Positions 1 to 7,356 are shown, counted from the first letter of the stretch. The stretch is DNA of 40,705 nt from Pelagibacteraceae bacterium AG-390-A02 (GCA_003278165.1 QCGU01000009.1:1-40705); one strand, 5' to 3'. Numbers and translations are program-made. Notes: generated by a model from the letters alone, not told the origin.

Positions 1-1
1 A

Positions 2-736
2 CTTGCAAAATATGCTTTGTCTAAAAAGTTAAAAATATATGAACATACAAAAGTTGAAAAAATTAATAAAGAAAATGGTTCTTATCTTTTAGGAACCAAT
101 GAAGGATCGATAAAGACAAAAAAAATCGTTGTAGCAACTAATGGATTTTATCAAGAAGGATTAGTTCCTGAAATAGATGGAAGAGTATTGCCTGTTATTT
201 CAAATATTATTGTAACAAGACCACTTACAAATGAAGAGCTTAGTTTACATAACTTTAATACTTATGCTCCAATAGCTAATTCAAAAAACCTTTTATATTA
301 TTATCGAAAGTTACCTGATAATCGAATTTTGTTTGGTACTAGAGGGGATTTTGAAGGAAGTGATCAATCAAATCAAAAAAGAGCGAATGATATGGAAAAA
401 TTTTTAAAAAACATTTTTCCAAAATGGAACAATTTAACAATTGATTATAATTGGAGAGGTTTAATCGCTTTATCTCAAAAGCTTACTCCTTCAATTGGTA
501 AAATAGATAATGAAGAGATTTATTATGGATTTGGTTATAGTGGAGTAGGAGTTAGTGCTGCACCATGGACTGGAAAACAATTATCAAAGTTGGTTTTTTC
601 ATCGAATAGTAAAGATTTAGATATTTCAACAATTTATAAAGGATTACCGAAGAAAATTATTTTTCCACAATTAAGAGTGTTTTATTTTAAATTAGCAGTC
701 TGGTTTTATAGATTTAAAGATAAATTAAATATTTAA
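2..736 (+). CDS. FAD-dependent oxidoreductase, DAO family (3' part only)
   Basis: The reading frame is open from the first bases of the window, so only the C-terminal ~244 residues are present; the start and the N-terminal Rossmann GxGxxG lie upstream. The segment VVATNGF (about 45 residues in) and the late GFGYSGVGV stretch are typical of the substrate and C-terminal FAD-contact parts of DAO-family amine or amino-acid oxidases such as gamma-glutamylputrescine oxidase. It resembles the C-terminal half of the DAO enzyme at 24993-26297 in layout but is clearly a different paralogue. The substrate cannot be told from this fragment. A TTG at 17 could be mistaken for a start, but the frame continues upstream of it. 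Confidence 0.8.
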   Translation, partial: LAKYALSKKLKIYEHTKVEKINKENGSYLLGTNEGSIKTKKIVVATNGFYQEGLVPEIDGRVLPVISNIIVTRPLTNEELSLHNFNTYAPIANSKNLLYYYRKLPDNRILFGTRGDFEGSDQSNQKRANDMEKFLKNIFPKWNNLTIDYNWRGLIALSQKLTPSIGKIDNEEIYYGFGYSGVGVSAAPWTGKQLSKLVFSSNSKDLDISTIYKGLPKKIIFPQLRVFYFKLAVWFYRFKDKLNI

Positions 737-815
737 TTTTTAAGACAAAAAGCGTCAATATTACTAATGATTGTTAGGTTGTTAATGATCAATTATTCAT
801 TTAAAATATTAATTA

Positions 816-1928
816 ATGCTTAGTTATATAATACCTTTTTTAATTCTGATTTTAGTAGTTGTATTTATTCACGAATATGGACACTATTATTTTGCTAGAA
901 AATATGGAGTTGGGGTTACTGATTTTTCTATTGGATTTGGTAAAGAATTATTTGGTTGGAATGACAAACATGGAACTAGATGGAAAGTGTGTGCAATTCC
1001 ATTAGGTGGATATGTTAAATTTTTTGGAGATCGTAATGTTTATTCACAAGCTGATCATGAAGAGATTTTAGAAAAATACAATGAAGAGGAACGAGATAAA
1101 TTATTTATTTTAAAACCTTTATATCAAAGAGTGTTAATTGTATTTGGTGGTCCTTTAGCAAATTTTCTATTAGCTTTGGTAATTTTCTTTTGCATTTATA
1201 CCTTTGTTGGAAAGGATTTTACACCTGCTGTAATTAGCGAAGTTCAAAAAGATAGCCCTGCAATGGTTGGAGGGTTAAAGAACCAGGATATTATTTTAGA
1301 AATTGATGGCAATGAAGTTAAAAGCATCATGGAAGTCTCAAAATATATTACAATGTCAACATCAGACTTTATAGATTTTAAAATTAAGCGTTCATATGAA
1401 GAATTAATCTTAAAAGTTAAACCAAAGATTGTTGAAGGTGAGGATGGTTTAGGAAATAAAATTAATAAAAGAATGGTTGGTATAAAATTAAGTGCTTATA
1501 ATGATAAAATTAATCATGTTAAATTAGGACCAGCACAAGCATTGTACCATGCAGCAAACGAAGTTTATTTTGTAAGTGTTTCATCTTTAAAATACATCGG
1601 TGGCATGATCATGGGAAAAGCAGATACTTCCCAACTTGGTGGACCAATTAGAATTGCAAAGATATCAGGGCAAGTTGCAACCTTTGGAGTGTTAGCTTTC
1701 ATTAGTATGATGGCTTATATTTCGATAAGTTTAGGGTTAATTAATTTGTTTCCTATACCAATGTTAGATGGTGGACACTTAATGTTTTATGCATTTGAAA
1801 AAATTTTAGGAAGACCTTTGTCTCAAAAAACACAAGAAGGCTTTTTTCGAATCGGCTTGTTTTTGTTGCTTTCATTGATGTTTTTCACCACATTTAATGA
1901 TCTAAAAGACCTTGGTATATTTAGATAA
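816..1928 (+). CDS. rseP: RseP-like site-2 zinc metalloprotease (M50)
   Basis: A membrane-embedded intramembrane protease that in this family cuts anti-sigma factors or remnant signal peptides. The zinc motif HEYGH lies at residues 19-23 in the first membrane helix. A PDZ-like region occupies about residues 125-210 (GG..N.DIILEIDGNEV). The second catalytic motif LDGGH, with the third metal ligand Asp near 318, is in a late helix after NLFPIP. Length 370 aa is normal for the family. In many proteobacteria the gene sits in the dxr-cdsA-bamA cluster; here it stands alone between an FAD enzyme and hup. No clear Shine-Dalgarno precedes the ATG, which is usual in this window. Confidence 0.93.
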   Translation: MLSYIIPFLILILVVVFIHEYGHYYFARKYGVGVTDFSIGFGKELFGWNDKHGTRWKVCAIPLGGYVKFFGDRNVYSQADHEEILEKYNEEERDKLFILKPLYQRVLIVFGGPLANFLLALVIFFCIYTFVGKDFTPAVISEVQKDSPAMVGGLKNQDIILEIDGNEVKSIMEVSKYITMSTSDFIDFKIKRSYEELILKVKPKIVEGEDGLGNKINKRMVGIKLSAYNDKINHVKLGPAQALYHAANEVYFVSVSSLKYIGGMIMGKADTSQLGGPIRIAKISGQVATFGVLAFISMMAYISISLGLINLFPIPMLDGGHLMFYAFEKILGRPLSQKTQEGFFRIGLFLLLSLMFFTTFNDLKDLGIFR

Positions 1929-2028
1929 TTTAATTTTCTAACTTGTTAAAAAGACAAGTAAAATCAACATTAATTTAAATTAAAACAAGATATTGTGTGT
2001 CTTTAAAAAAATGACACTAAAAAAAAGC

Positions 2029-2059
2029 TTGATTTATCAACGTTTATGACAAGTATAAA
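2029..2059 (+). promoter_or_regulatory. Candidate promoter for hup
   Basis: TTGATT at 2029-2034 and TATAAA at 2054-2059 are separated by 19 bases, slightly long for sigma-70. The ATG of hup lies 26 bases downstream with a CGGAG ribosome-binding site at 2076-2080. This is the only stretch before hup with both elements, but in such AT-rich DNA the match is only suggestive. Confidence 0.35.
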
Positions 2060-2085
2060 TATTAACCAACAAAACCGGAGCTAAA

Positions 2086-2361
2086 ATGAACAAAAAACAA
2101 CTAATTGCTAAGCTTTCTGGCTCATTAAACTTGAGCAAAGCAGATGCTGAGCGAACTTTTGATACAATTACCAACACTATTTTAGATGCTCTAAAAGGTG
2201 ATGATTCAGTAAAAATTGCTGGATTTGGTACGTACAAAGTAGCTAAGCGAAAAGCTAGAGTTGGAAGAAACCCAAGAACTGGTGAGCAGATACAAATTGC
2301 TGCTTCTCAAAAAGTAAAATTCTTACCAGCGAAAGCTTTAAAAGAAGTATTCAATAGATAA
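2086..2361 (+). CDS. hup: DNA-binding protein HU
   Basis: A 91-aa histone-like protein of the HU/IHF family that bends and compacts DNA as a dimer. The N-terminal helices begin NKKQLIAKLSG, and the family signature GFGTYKVAKRKARVGRNP, at about residues 46-63, carries the beta-arm with the intercalating proline in RNPRTGE. Length and end (FLPAKALKEVFNR) match HU well. A good ribosome-binding site (CGGAG) lies 5 bases before the ATG, one of the better ones in the window, fitting a highly expressed gene. A strong stem-loop follows at 2371-2409. An open frame on the opposite strand over this gene is a shadow. Confidence 0.97.
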   Translation: MNKKQLIAKLSGSLNLSKADAERTFDTITNTILDALKGDDSVKIAGFGTYKVAKRKARVGRNPRTGEQIQIAASQKVKFLPAKALKEVFNR

Positions 2362-2370
2362 TTTCTTTTA

Positions 2371-2409
2371 ACAGCCCTAAACGATTGTAAAAAACACGTT
2401 TAGGGCTGT
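2371..2409 (+). other. 13-bp perfect stem-loop after hup, no T-tract
   Basis: The arms ACAGCCCTAAACG (2371-2383) and CGTTTAGGGCTGT (2397-2409) pair perfectly around a 13-base loop. It looks like the hup terminator or 3' stabiliser, but the bases after it (AACTATATGC) have no T-run on the plus strand and there is none suitable on the minus strand, so a simple intrinsic terminator is not supported. It could also belong to the leader of the amt gene starting at 2507. Confidence 0.7.
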
Positions 2410-2414
2410 AACTA

Positions 2415-2431
2415 TATGCAAATACTGCATA
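2415..2431. promoter_or_regulatory. Inverted repeat TATGCA-N5-TGCATA upstream of amt
   Basis: Perfect 6-bp arms at 2415-2420 and 2426-2431 with a 5-base spacer, 75 bases before the first ammonium transporter. Symmetry and spacing suit a dimeric regulator. The TGCA half-site is reminiscent of nitrogen-regulator sites of the NtrC type, but this is not a consensus match and is only a guess. Confidence 0.3.
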
Positions 2432-2483
2432 CCCAATTTTCCTAATCAGCGTTAGTTTTAAAAATTAATAAAACTATAAGACA

Positions 2484-2502
2484 CCACTTAAACAAGTGGA
2501 GG
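2484..2502 (+). promoter_or_regulatory. Small hairpin overlapping the amt ribosome-binding site
   Basis: CCACTT (2484-2489) and AAGTGG (2494-2499) form a 6-bp stem with a 4-base loop. The GGAGG Shine-Dalgarno (2498-2502) begins inside the right arm, five bases before the ATG at 2507. Folding would partly hide the ribosome-binding site. Confidence 0.4.
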
Positions 2503-2506
2503 TCTA

Positions 2507-3808
2507 ATGACTAAAATAATAAAAAAAATATCAGCACCGCTTCTAAGTTTAATATTTTTATTAAATATGAGTAGTGCCGGTATGGCAGAGACAACTGTCT
2601 CTGGAGAAGTTCAAGCGATATTTAACTCGCTTCTATTTTTAATTTGTGGTTTCCTTGTAATGTTCATGGCAGCAGGTTTTGCGATGCTAGAATCTGGTAT
2701 GGTAACTTCAAAAAGTGTATCAGTAATTTGTGCTAAAAATATAGGTCTATATTCAATCGCCGGAATTATGTTTTGGCTTTTTGGTTATAACTTAGCTTAT
2801 GGAATTCCTGAAGGAGGATATATCGGAACATTTACACCTTGGTCAGATGCAAGTGCAGTTGATACAGGTTATGCTGATGGATCAGACTGGTTCTTCCAAA
2901 TGGTATTCTGTGCAACAACAGTTTCAATTTGTTCAGGTGCTATGGCTGAAAGAATTAAGCTATGGCCGTTTTTCTTATTTGCAGCTATTTTAGCTGGAGT
3001 AATTTATCCAATCGTTATGGGTTGGCAATGGGGTGGAGGCTGGTTAGCAGAATTAGGCTTCTCTGATTTTGCTGGTTCTACATTAGTACACTCAACAGGT
3101 GGTGCAGCTGCTTTAGCAGGTATCATGTTGTTAGGTGCTAGATATGGAAGATTTGATAGTAAAGGTGAGGCGAAAGCAATTAAACCTTTTGCTGCTTCTT
3201 CAATTCCATTAGTAACTGTTGGAGTATTTATATTATGGTTAGGTTGGTTTGGATTCAATGGTGGATCTCAACTAGCTATTGGAACATTTGATGATGCAGT
3301 CGCTGTATCAAGTATATTTATTAATACTAATCTTGCTGCTTGTGGTGGTGTTATGGCTGCTGCAATAATTACAAGATTAATGTTTGGTAAAACAGATGTA
3401 ATTCAAATGTTAAACGGAGCAATCGGTGGTCTTGTAGCTGTCACAGCTGAACCATTAGCACCATCACCTTTAGCAGCTATATTCATAGGAGCTGTAGGTG
3501 GATTGATCGTAGTATTTGGAACTAAATTATTATTTAGTTTTAAACTTGACGATGTTGTTGGTGCAATTCCAGCTCATATGTTTGCTGGTATTTGGGGAAC
3601 ATTAGCAGTGCCACTAACAAACGCAGATGCATCGTTTAGTGCACAATTAATAGGTGTACTTTCAATTAACATTTTTGTGTTTGCTGTGTCCTATATAATC
3701 TGGTCAATAATGAAAGCTACGTTTGGAATTAGATTAAGTAAAGAAGCTGAAACCAAAGGTACTGACGTTACAGAAACAGGAGTAATAGCATACGCAATAC
3801 GTGACTAA
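2507..3808 (+). CDS. amtB: Ammonium transporter AmtB (copy 1)
   Basis: A trimeric inner-membrane ammonium channel of the Amt/MEP/Rh family, 433 aa. A cleavable signal peptide is seen (cut likely after GMA at about residue 27), followed by about 11 membrane helices. The family hallmarks are present: DFAGSTLVH with Asp187 and the first pore histidine His195, and AIPAHMFAG with the second pore histidine His357. The start is set by GGAGG five bases upstream. A second, closely similar amt follows 232 bp downstream with its own leader. No PII (glnK) gene is adjacent, unlike the usual glnK-amtB pair. A terminator at 3913-3942 ends the transcript. Confidence 0.96.
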   Translation: MTKIIKKISAPLLSLIFLLNMSSAGMAETTVSGEVQAIFNSLLFLICGFLVMFMAAGFAMLESGMVTSKSVSVICAKNIGLYSIAGIMFWLFGYNLAYGIPEGGYIGTFTPWSDASAVDTGYADGSDWFFQMVFCATTVSICSGAMAERIKLWPFFLFAAILAGVIYPIVMGWQWGGGWLAELGFSDFAGSTLVHSTGGAAALAGIMLLGARYGRFDSKGEAKAIKPFAASSIPLVTVGVFILWLGWFGFNGGSQLAIGTFDDAVAVSSIFINTNLAACGGVMAAAIITRLMFGKTDVIQMLNGAIGGLVAVTAEPLAPSPLAAIFIGAVGGLIVVFGTKLLFSFKLDDVVGAIPAHMFAGIWGTLAVPLTNADASFSAQLIGVLSINIFVFAVSYIIWSIMKATFGIRLSKEAETKGTDVTETGVIAYAIRD

Positions 3809-3819
3809 TTGCATGCAAT
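3808..3819. repeat. 12-bp perfect palindrome ATTGCATGCAAT at the amt stop codon
   Basis: The palindrome starts on the last base of the TAA stop of the first amt gene. It contains the same TGCAT core as the dyad at 2415-2431 upstream of the gene. Function unknown; it may be chance or a regulator site for the downstream amt copy. Confidence 0.35.
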
Positions 3820-3820
3820 A

Positions 3821-3867
3821 TAGAGGCTCTTCGATCTCCATGTCGTTATCTCATTGAAGAGCCTCTA
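3821..3867 (+). other. Long-loop stem structure between the two amt genes
   Basis: TAGAGGCTCTTC (3821-3832) pairs perfectly with GAAGAGCCTCTA (3856-3867), a 12-bp stem with a 23-base loop. It is followed by nine A residues rather than T, so it is not an ordinary terminator on either strand. The real terminator of the upstream gene is 46 bases further on. It may be a 3' UTR element or part of a small RNA ending at 3942. Confidence 0.6.
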
Positions 3868-3912
3868 AAAAAAAAGAATTAACTTATCTCTCTCTCTAGT
3901 TAGTTAATAACC

Positions 3913-3942
3913 AAAGGCCCCAGAAATGGGGCCTTTTTTTTT
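3913..3942 (+). terminator. Intrinsic terminator of amt copy 1
   Basis: AAAGGCCCC (3913-3921) pairs with GGGGCCTTT (3928-3936) around a 6-base loop and runs into nine T residues (3934-3942). The stem is GC-rich in otherwise AT-rich DNA. The stretch before it (from 3885, TATCTCTCTC) resembles the stretch before the terminator of the second amt copy. Confidence 0.9.
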
Positions 3943-3974
3943 CACATATGCTTATTTCTCATAACTCTTTTGTC

Positions 3975-4022
3975 TTATCTGCAGTACTTAAAATTTAAAT
4001 GTTTATTAAAACGACCAGATAA
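3975..4022 (+). promoter_or_regulatory. Leader stem candidate before amt copy 2
   Basis: TTATCTG (3975-3981) is complementary to CAGATAA (4016-4022), separated by 34 bases and ending just before the A-run and AGGAGAG ribosome-binding site of the second amt gene. It could form the base of a leader RNA fold. I could not match it to a known riboswitch. Confidence 0.25.
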
Positions 4023-4040
4023 AAAAAAAAAGGAGAGATA

Positions 4041-5333
4041 ATGACTAATCATTTAAAAAAAATATCATTTGGCTTACTAATAACTTTAAGCTTAACTAAT
4101 TTTGCTTCAGCAGAAACAACAATGTCGACTGAAGGTCAATATATTTTCAATTCCCTAGGCTTTTATCTTGGTGGTGTTTTAGTTGCATTCATGGCAGCGG
4201 GTTTTTGTATGCTTGAGAGCGGATTGGTGACAACTAAAAGTGTATCGACAATTGCAGCAAAAAATATTGGTAAGTTTGCAATTTGTTCATTAGTATTTTT
4301 TTTCTGTGGTTATAATCTAGCCTACGGAATTCCTGAAGGTGGTTTTATTGGTTCATTTTCAATGTGGAGTGATGCTTCAGAACTTTCAACTGGTTACTCA
4401 GATTATTCAGATTGGTTTTTCCAAACAATGTTTGTATGTGCAACTGCATCGATTGTATCGGGTGCTGTAGCAGAAAGAATTAAAATTTGGCCATTTTTTA
4501 TTTTTGCAGCGATCATGGCTGGTATCATTTATCCTATTTCAATGGGATGGCAGTGGGGCGGAGGTTGGTTGGCAACTTCAGGCTTCTCTGATTTTGCTGG
4601 TTCAACTTTAGTTCATGCCTGTGGTGGAGCAGCTGCTTTAGCAGGTGTAATAGTGTTAGGTGCAAGAGAAGGAAGATTTAATAAAAAAGGTGAAACAAAA
4701 TCTTTGGTACCTTTTGCAGCATCTTCAATACCTCTTGTCACATTAGGAACTTTTTTATTATGGTTTGGTTGGTTTGGATTTAATGGTTTTAGTCAGCTTG
4801 CTATGGGAACATTTGATGATGTAAATGCAATTAGTAAAATTGCAGTTAACACTCATTTAGCTGGAGCTGCCGGTACTGTTGCTGCTGCAGTAGTCACAAG
4901 ATTACTAGGTGGTAAAACAGACATTGTAATGATGCTGAATGGAGCATTAGCAGGTTTAGTTGCAATTACTGCAGAACCTTTAACACCAAGTCCAGTACTT
5001 GCTATTGTAATTGGAGCTATTGGATCACTAATTATGTATTTTGGTACAAAGTTTTTAGAAAGTAAAAAAATTGACGATGTAGTTGGTGCTATTCCCGTAC
5101 ATATGTTTGCTGGTATCTTTGGAACTTTAGTTGTTCCATTGAGTAACTCCGGTACAAATTTTGGAACTCAGTTGACAGGTGTAATTGCAGTATGTGTATT
5201 TAGTTTCGTACTTTCGTACATCACATTCAAAGTTCTTAAACAAACAATTGGTCTTAGAATTAGTTCTCAAGCTGAAAAACTTGGAACTGATGTTGCTGAA
5301 GTTGGTGTTAAAGCCTATGCAATTAGAGACTAA
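4041..5333 (+). CDS. Ammonium transporter AmtB (copy 2)
   Basis: A 430-aa paralogue of the preceding gene, clearly a tandem duplicate that has diverged. The signal peptide (cut likely after FASA, about residue 24) is followed by the same helix order. Hallmarks are DFAGSTLVH with Asp184 and His192, and AIPVHMFAG with His354, so both pore histidines are kept and ammonium conduction is expected. The C-terminal tail (GTDVAEVGVKAYAIRD) is almost the same as that of copy 1. AGGAGAG lies shortly before the ATG. Separate leader and terminator suggest the two copies are expressed independently, perhaps as high- and low-affinity or differently regulated forms. Confidence 0.95.
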   Translation: MTNHLKKISFGLLITLSLTNFASAETTMSTEGQYIFNSLGFYLGGVLVAFMAAGFCMLESGLVTTKSVSTIAAKNIGKFAICSLVFFFCGYNLAYGIPEGGFIGSFSMWSDASELSTGYSDYSDWFFQTMFVCATASIVSGAVAERIKIWPFFIFAAIMAGIIYPISMGWQWGGGWLATSGFSDFAGSTLVHACGGAAALAGVIVLGAREGRFNKKGETKSLVPFAASSIPLVTLGTFLLWFGWFGFNGFSQLAMGTFDDVNAISKIAVNTHLAGAAGTVAAAVVTRLLGGKTDIVMMLNGALAGLVAITAEPLTPSPVLAIVIGAIGSLIMYFGTKFLESKKIDDVVGAIPVHMFAGIFGTLVVPLSNSGTNFGTQLTGVIAVCVFSFVLSYITFKVLKQTIGLRISSQAEKLGTDVAEVGVKAYAIRD

Positions 5334-5357
5334 ACTATCTCTCTATATATAACTATT

Positions 5358-5390
5358 AAAGGCTCCTTAAAAATAAGGAGCCTTTTTTTT
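5358..5390 (+). terminator. Intrinsic terminator of amt copy 2
   Basis: AAAGGCTCCTT (5358-5368) pairs with AAGGAGCCTTT (5375-5385) around a 6-base loop, followed by eight T residues (5383-5390). Its last two bases overlap the stop codon of the convergent bcp gene. Read from the other strand the stem is flanked by only a short T stretch (TTTAATAG), so it may act weakly in both directions. Confidence 0.9.
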
Positions 5391-5859
5391 ATTTTTTTGA
5401 AATATTTTTTAATGTTTCTAGAACTTCTTTTGCGTGGTCTTTAACTTTAACGTTTTCCCAGATTTTTAGAATTTTACCTTTTTTATCAATTAAAAAAGTT
5501 GTTCTATTAATTCCCATAAATTCACGTCCCATAAATTTTTTCTTACCCCAGACTTTATATTTTTTTAACACTTTGATCTCCTCATCTGCAAGTAAATCAA
5601 ATTTAATTTTGTATTTATCTCTGAATTTATCGTGACTTTTTAAACTATCTTTTGAAATCCCATATACTTCACAGTCTAACTTTTTAAATTTGGCTAATAA
5701 TTTATTAAAGTCATTAGTTTCAATTGTACATCCAGGTGTGTCATCTTTTGGATAAAAATATAAAATTACATATTTTCCAATTGAATCTTTTAAAGAATAT
5801 TTATCTTTTGAAGTTGATGGAATGACAAAATTAGGTGCTTTGGAATTTATTTTTAACAT
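5389..5859 (-). CDS. bcp: Thioredoxin-dependent thiol peroxidase (Bcp/PrxQ)
   Basis: A 156-aa cytoplasmic peroxiredoxin that reduces hydrogen peroxide and organic hydroperoxides with thioredoxin. The peroxidatic cysteine is Cys44 in DDTPGCTIE, with the supporting YFYPKDDTPG segment before it and the KFMGREFMG loop later. The resolving cysteine five residues on in E. coli Bcp is absent here (TIETND); Cys63 is the only other early cysteine, so the protein may work as a one-cysteine type or use another partner. Its stop codon abuts the amt terminator, and it is transcribed away from the rhodanese gene at 5947. Confidence 0.93.
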   Translation of the reverse strand: MLKINSKAPNFVIPSTSKDKYSLKDSIGKYVILYFYPKDDTPGCTIETNDFNKLLAKFKKLDCEVYGISKDSLKSHDKFRDKYKIKFDLLADEEIKVLKKYKVWGKKKFMGREFMGINRTTFLIDKKGKILKIWENVKVKDHAKEVLETLKNISKK

Positions 5860-5946
5860 AATATTCTAGCTATATAGTCCTTTTTTGATATTTTAAAATA
5901 TAATAATTAAATTAAAATTTACTTAAAGCTAAATTATTAAAACTCT

Positions 5947-6291
5947 ATGAGTGATATTAAAACTATAAATGCTGATGAAGCTTATCAAATGGTTCAACAA
6001 AACAAATGTAATCTAATTGACGTCAGAGAATTAAATGAATTAGAGCTTACTGGAAGAGTTGAAGGAGCCATTCATATACCTATGGGAAATTTAGATATTC
6101 TTCTTGATACAAATAGTAATGTTTTTAAGAACGGACAAATTGATAAAGATAAAGAGGTAGTTTTGTTTTGTGCTGGAGGAGTTAGGTCTGAAATGTCAGT
6201 AAAGTCTTTAACTGCAAAAGGTTTAAAAAACATTTCCCACATTGAAGGTGGTTTTGGATCTATCAGTAATAGCAGTTTTAAAATAGTTTAA
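5947..6291 (+). CDS. Single-domain rhodanese-like protein
   Basis: A 114-aa protein that is one rhodanese domain with no signal peptide. The active-site loop is CAGGVR with Cys75, and the LIDVRE motif at residues 23-28 and the IEGGFGS end fit single-domain rhodaneses such as GlpE, which carry persulfide sulfur. It is divergent from bcp (87-bp gap), a common pairing of sulfur and redox functions. The physiological sulfur donor is unknown. It ends 2 bases before the convergent gene below. Confidence 0.9.
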   Translation: MSDIKTINADEAYQMVQQNKCNLIDVRELNELELTGRVEGAIHIPMGNLDILLDTNSNVFKNGQIDKDKEVVLFCAGGVRSEMSVKSLTAKGLKNISHIEGGFGSISNSSFKIV

Positions 6292-6293
6292 TT

Positions 6294-6866
6294 TTATTTT
6301 ATTTCATCTAGAGCATATTCCAGACGGTCTTGTCCCCAGAAAATTTTATTATTCACTATAAAAGTTGGAGCACCGAATACTTCTTTTTCAAAAGCTTCTT
6401 GTGTTAATTGTTTTAATTTATCTTTAGTATCTTGATTACTAATCAAATTAAAAAAATCATTTTCATCAATTTTTAATTTTTTTAATAAATATTTAATACT
6501 TTCTTCACCAGACAAATCTTGATCCTCCTTCCAATAAGCCTCAAAAAAAGAATTTAAGTATTCTTCTTTTTTACTGTTTTCAACACATAGATAACCTCTC
6601 ATTATTTTTAGAGAATTGATTGGAAATTTAGAGTTCCATTTAAAACTTATGTTATTTTTTTTAGCAACAAGCTCACAATCATTTTGCATATTTTTCATTT
6701 TAAATTTATTGAAAGCAGGTGCTGTAATACCCGCTAAGTTGTGAAGTCCACCTAAAAATATTGGTTTTAGTTTAAAATTAACATTATTAATTTTTAAAAT
6801 TTTTTTATAAGCGATGTATGCGTAAGGACTAATAATATCAAAATAAAAATCTATATGATTACTCAT
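6294..6866 (-). CDS. DsbA-family 2-hydroxychromene-2-carboxylate isomerase-like protein
   Basis: A 190-aa thioredoxin-fold protein of the kappa-GST/HCCA isomerase group. The N-terminus DFYFDIISPYAY carries the conserved Ser (residue 13) in place of the DsbA CxxC, and the C-terminal EVFGAPTFIVNNKIFWGQDRL stretch holds the cis-proline region and the usual end of the family. Family members use glutathione in aromatic breakdown, but no aromatic pathway is present here, so the substrate is open. It overlaps the upstream membrane-protein gene by 8 bp and is probably co-transcribed with it. Confidence 0.85.
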   Translation of the reverse strand: MSNHIDFYFDIISPYAYIAYKKILKINNVNFKLKPIFLGGLHNLAGITAPAFNKFKMKNMQNDCELVAKKNNISFKWNSKFPINSLKIMRGYLCVENSKKEEYLNSFFEAYWKEDQDLSGEESIKYLLKKLKIDENDFFNLISNQDTKDKLKQLTQEAFEKEVFGAPTFIVNNKIFWGQDRLEYALDEIK

Positions 6867-7332
6867 ATAGATTTAGTTTTTTGGCGTAAAAAATTCTAAT
6901 TATCCAATAAATAAATAATCCAATAGGTCCAGTTAAGTACGTTATTATTAATGGAACGGACATTAATACTTTATTTACATAGTATTTTTGAGAGTCTTTT
7001 ACCATCCATCCTCCAACAAACAAATTAATGGCCACAAAATGAGTCCAGAAAAGAGTTAAGTATAAATTATCTTCAAACAGTCGAGATAACTCAACCAAAC
7101 CAAGGTACAAACTAAAATTTGAATCGAAGTCATAACCCACTGTGAAGGATCTGTATAAAATATAAATATAAACACCACTTAATAATAGGAAAGGAAATAT
7201 AGTAGTTATCACATATCTACTTAAGTGAGATTGGGGAAATACGATTAAGATGAACCAAAAAGGTATAACACCTAAATTGATCCACATATAAAGTACATCA
7301 ATTGTGAAATAGTTATAAATTTGTTCGATCAT
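6859..7332 (-). CDS. ABA4-like (DUF4281) integral membrane protein
   Basis: A 157-aa protein with four likely membrane helices. The features WTHFVAINLFVGGW...KDS and the later TGPIGLFIYWIIR pattern match the family that includes plant ABA4, needed for neoxanthin formation, and its uncharacterised bacterial relatives. The bacterial role is not established; a link to carotenoid or retinal metabolism, which many marine bacteria have, is only a guess. Translation begins 24 bases from the divergent recX ATG. It overlaps the isomerase gene downstream by 8 bp. Confidence 0.75.
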   Translation of the reverse strand: MIEQIYNYFTIDVLYMWINLGVIPFWFILIVFPQSHLSRYVITTIFPFLLLSGVYIYILYRSFTVGYDFDSNFSLYLGLVELSRLFEDNLYLTLFWTHFVAINLFVGGWMVKDSQKYYVNKVLMSVPLIITYLTGPIGLFIYWIIRIFYAKKLNLYE

Positions 7333-7356
7333 ATTTATATTATATAAAATCTAACG
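7333..7356. promoter_or_regulatory. Very short divergent promoter region (ABA4-like / recX)
   Basis: Only 24 bases separate two divergent ATGs. A TATAAA at 7343-7348 would place a plus-strand start within a base or two of the recX ATG, and a minus-strand TATAAT at 7344-7339 would place the other start at the opposing ATG. Both transcripts would then be leaderless, with overlapping -10 elements. No ribosome-binding site is visible for either gene. Confidence 0.3.

Noticed and set aside
1941..1959. Hairpin ACTTGT/ACAAGT after rseP as a terminator
   Set aside because: Six AT-rich base pairs and no T-run; too weak to call.
2037..2237. Open frame on the minus strand over hup
   Set aside because: It lies almost wholly antisense to a certain gene (HU) and has no domain or ribosome-binding site.
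3004..3258. Minus-strand frame inside the first amt gene
   Set aside because: Antisense shadow of a membrane protein; no recognisable protein features.
3943..4040. A known glutamine or other riboswitch before the second amt gene
   Set aside because: I looked for known conserved cores and found none; only a 7-bp long-range stem is visible.
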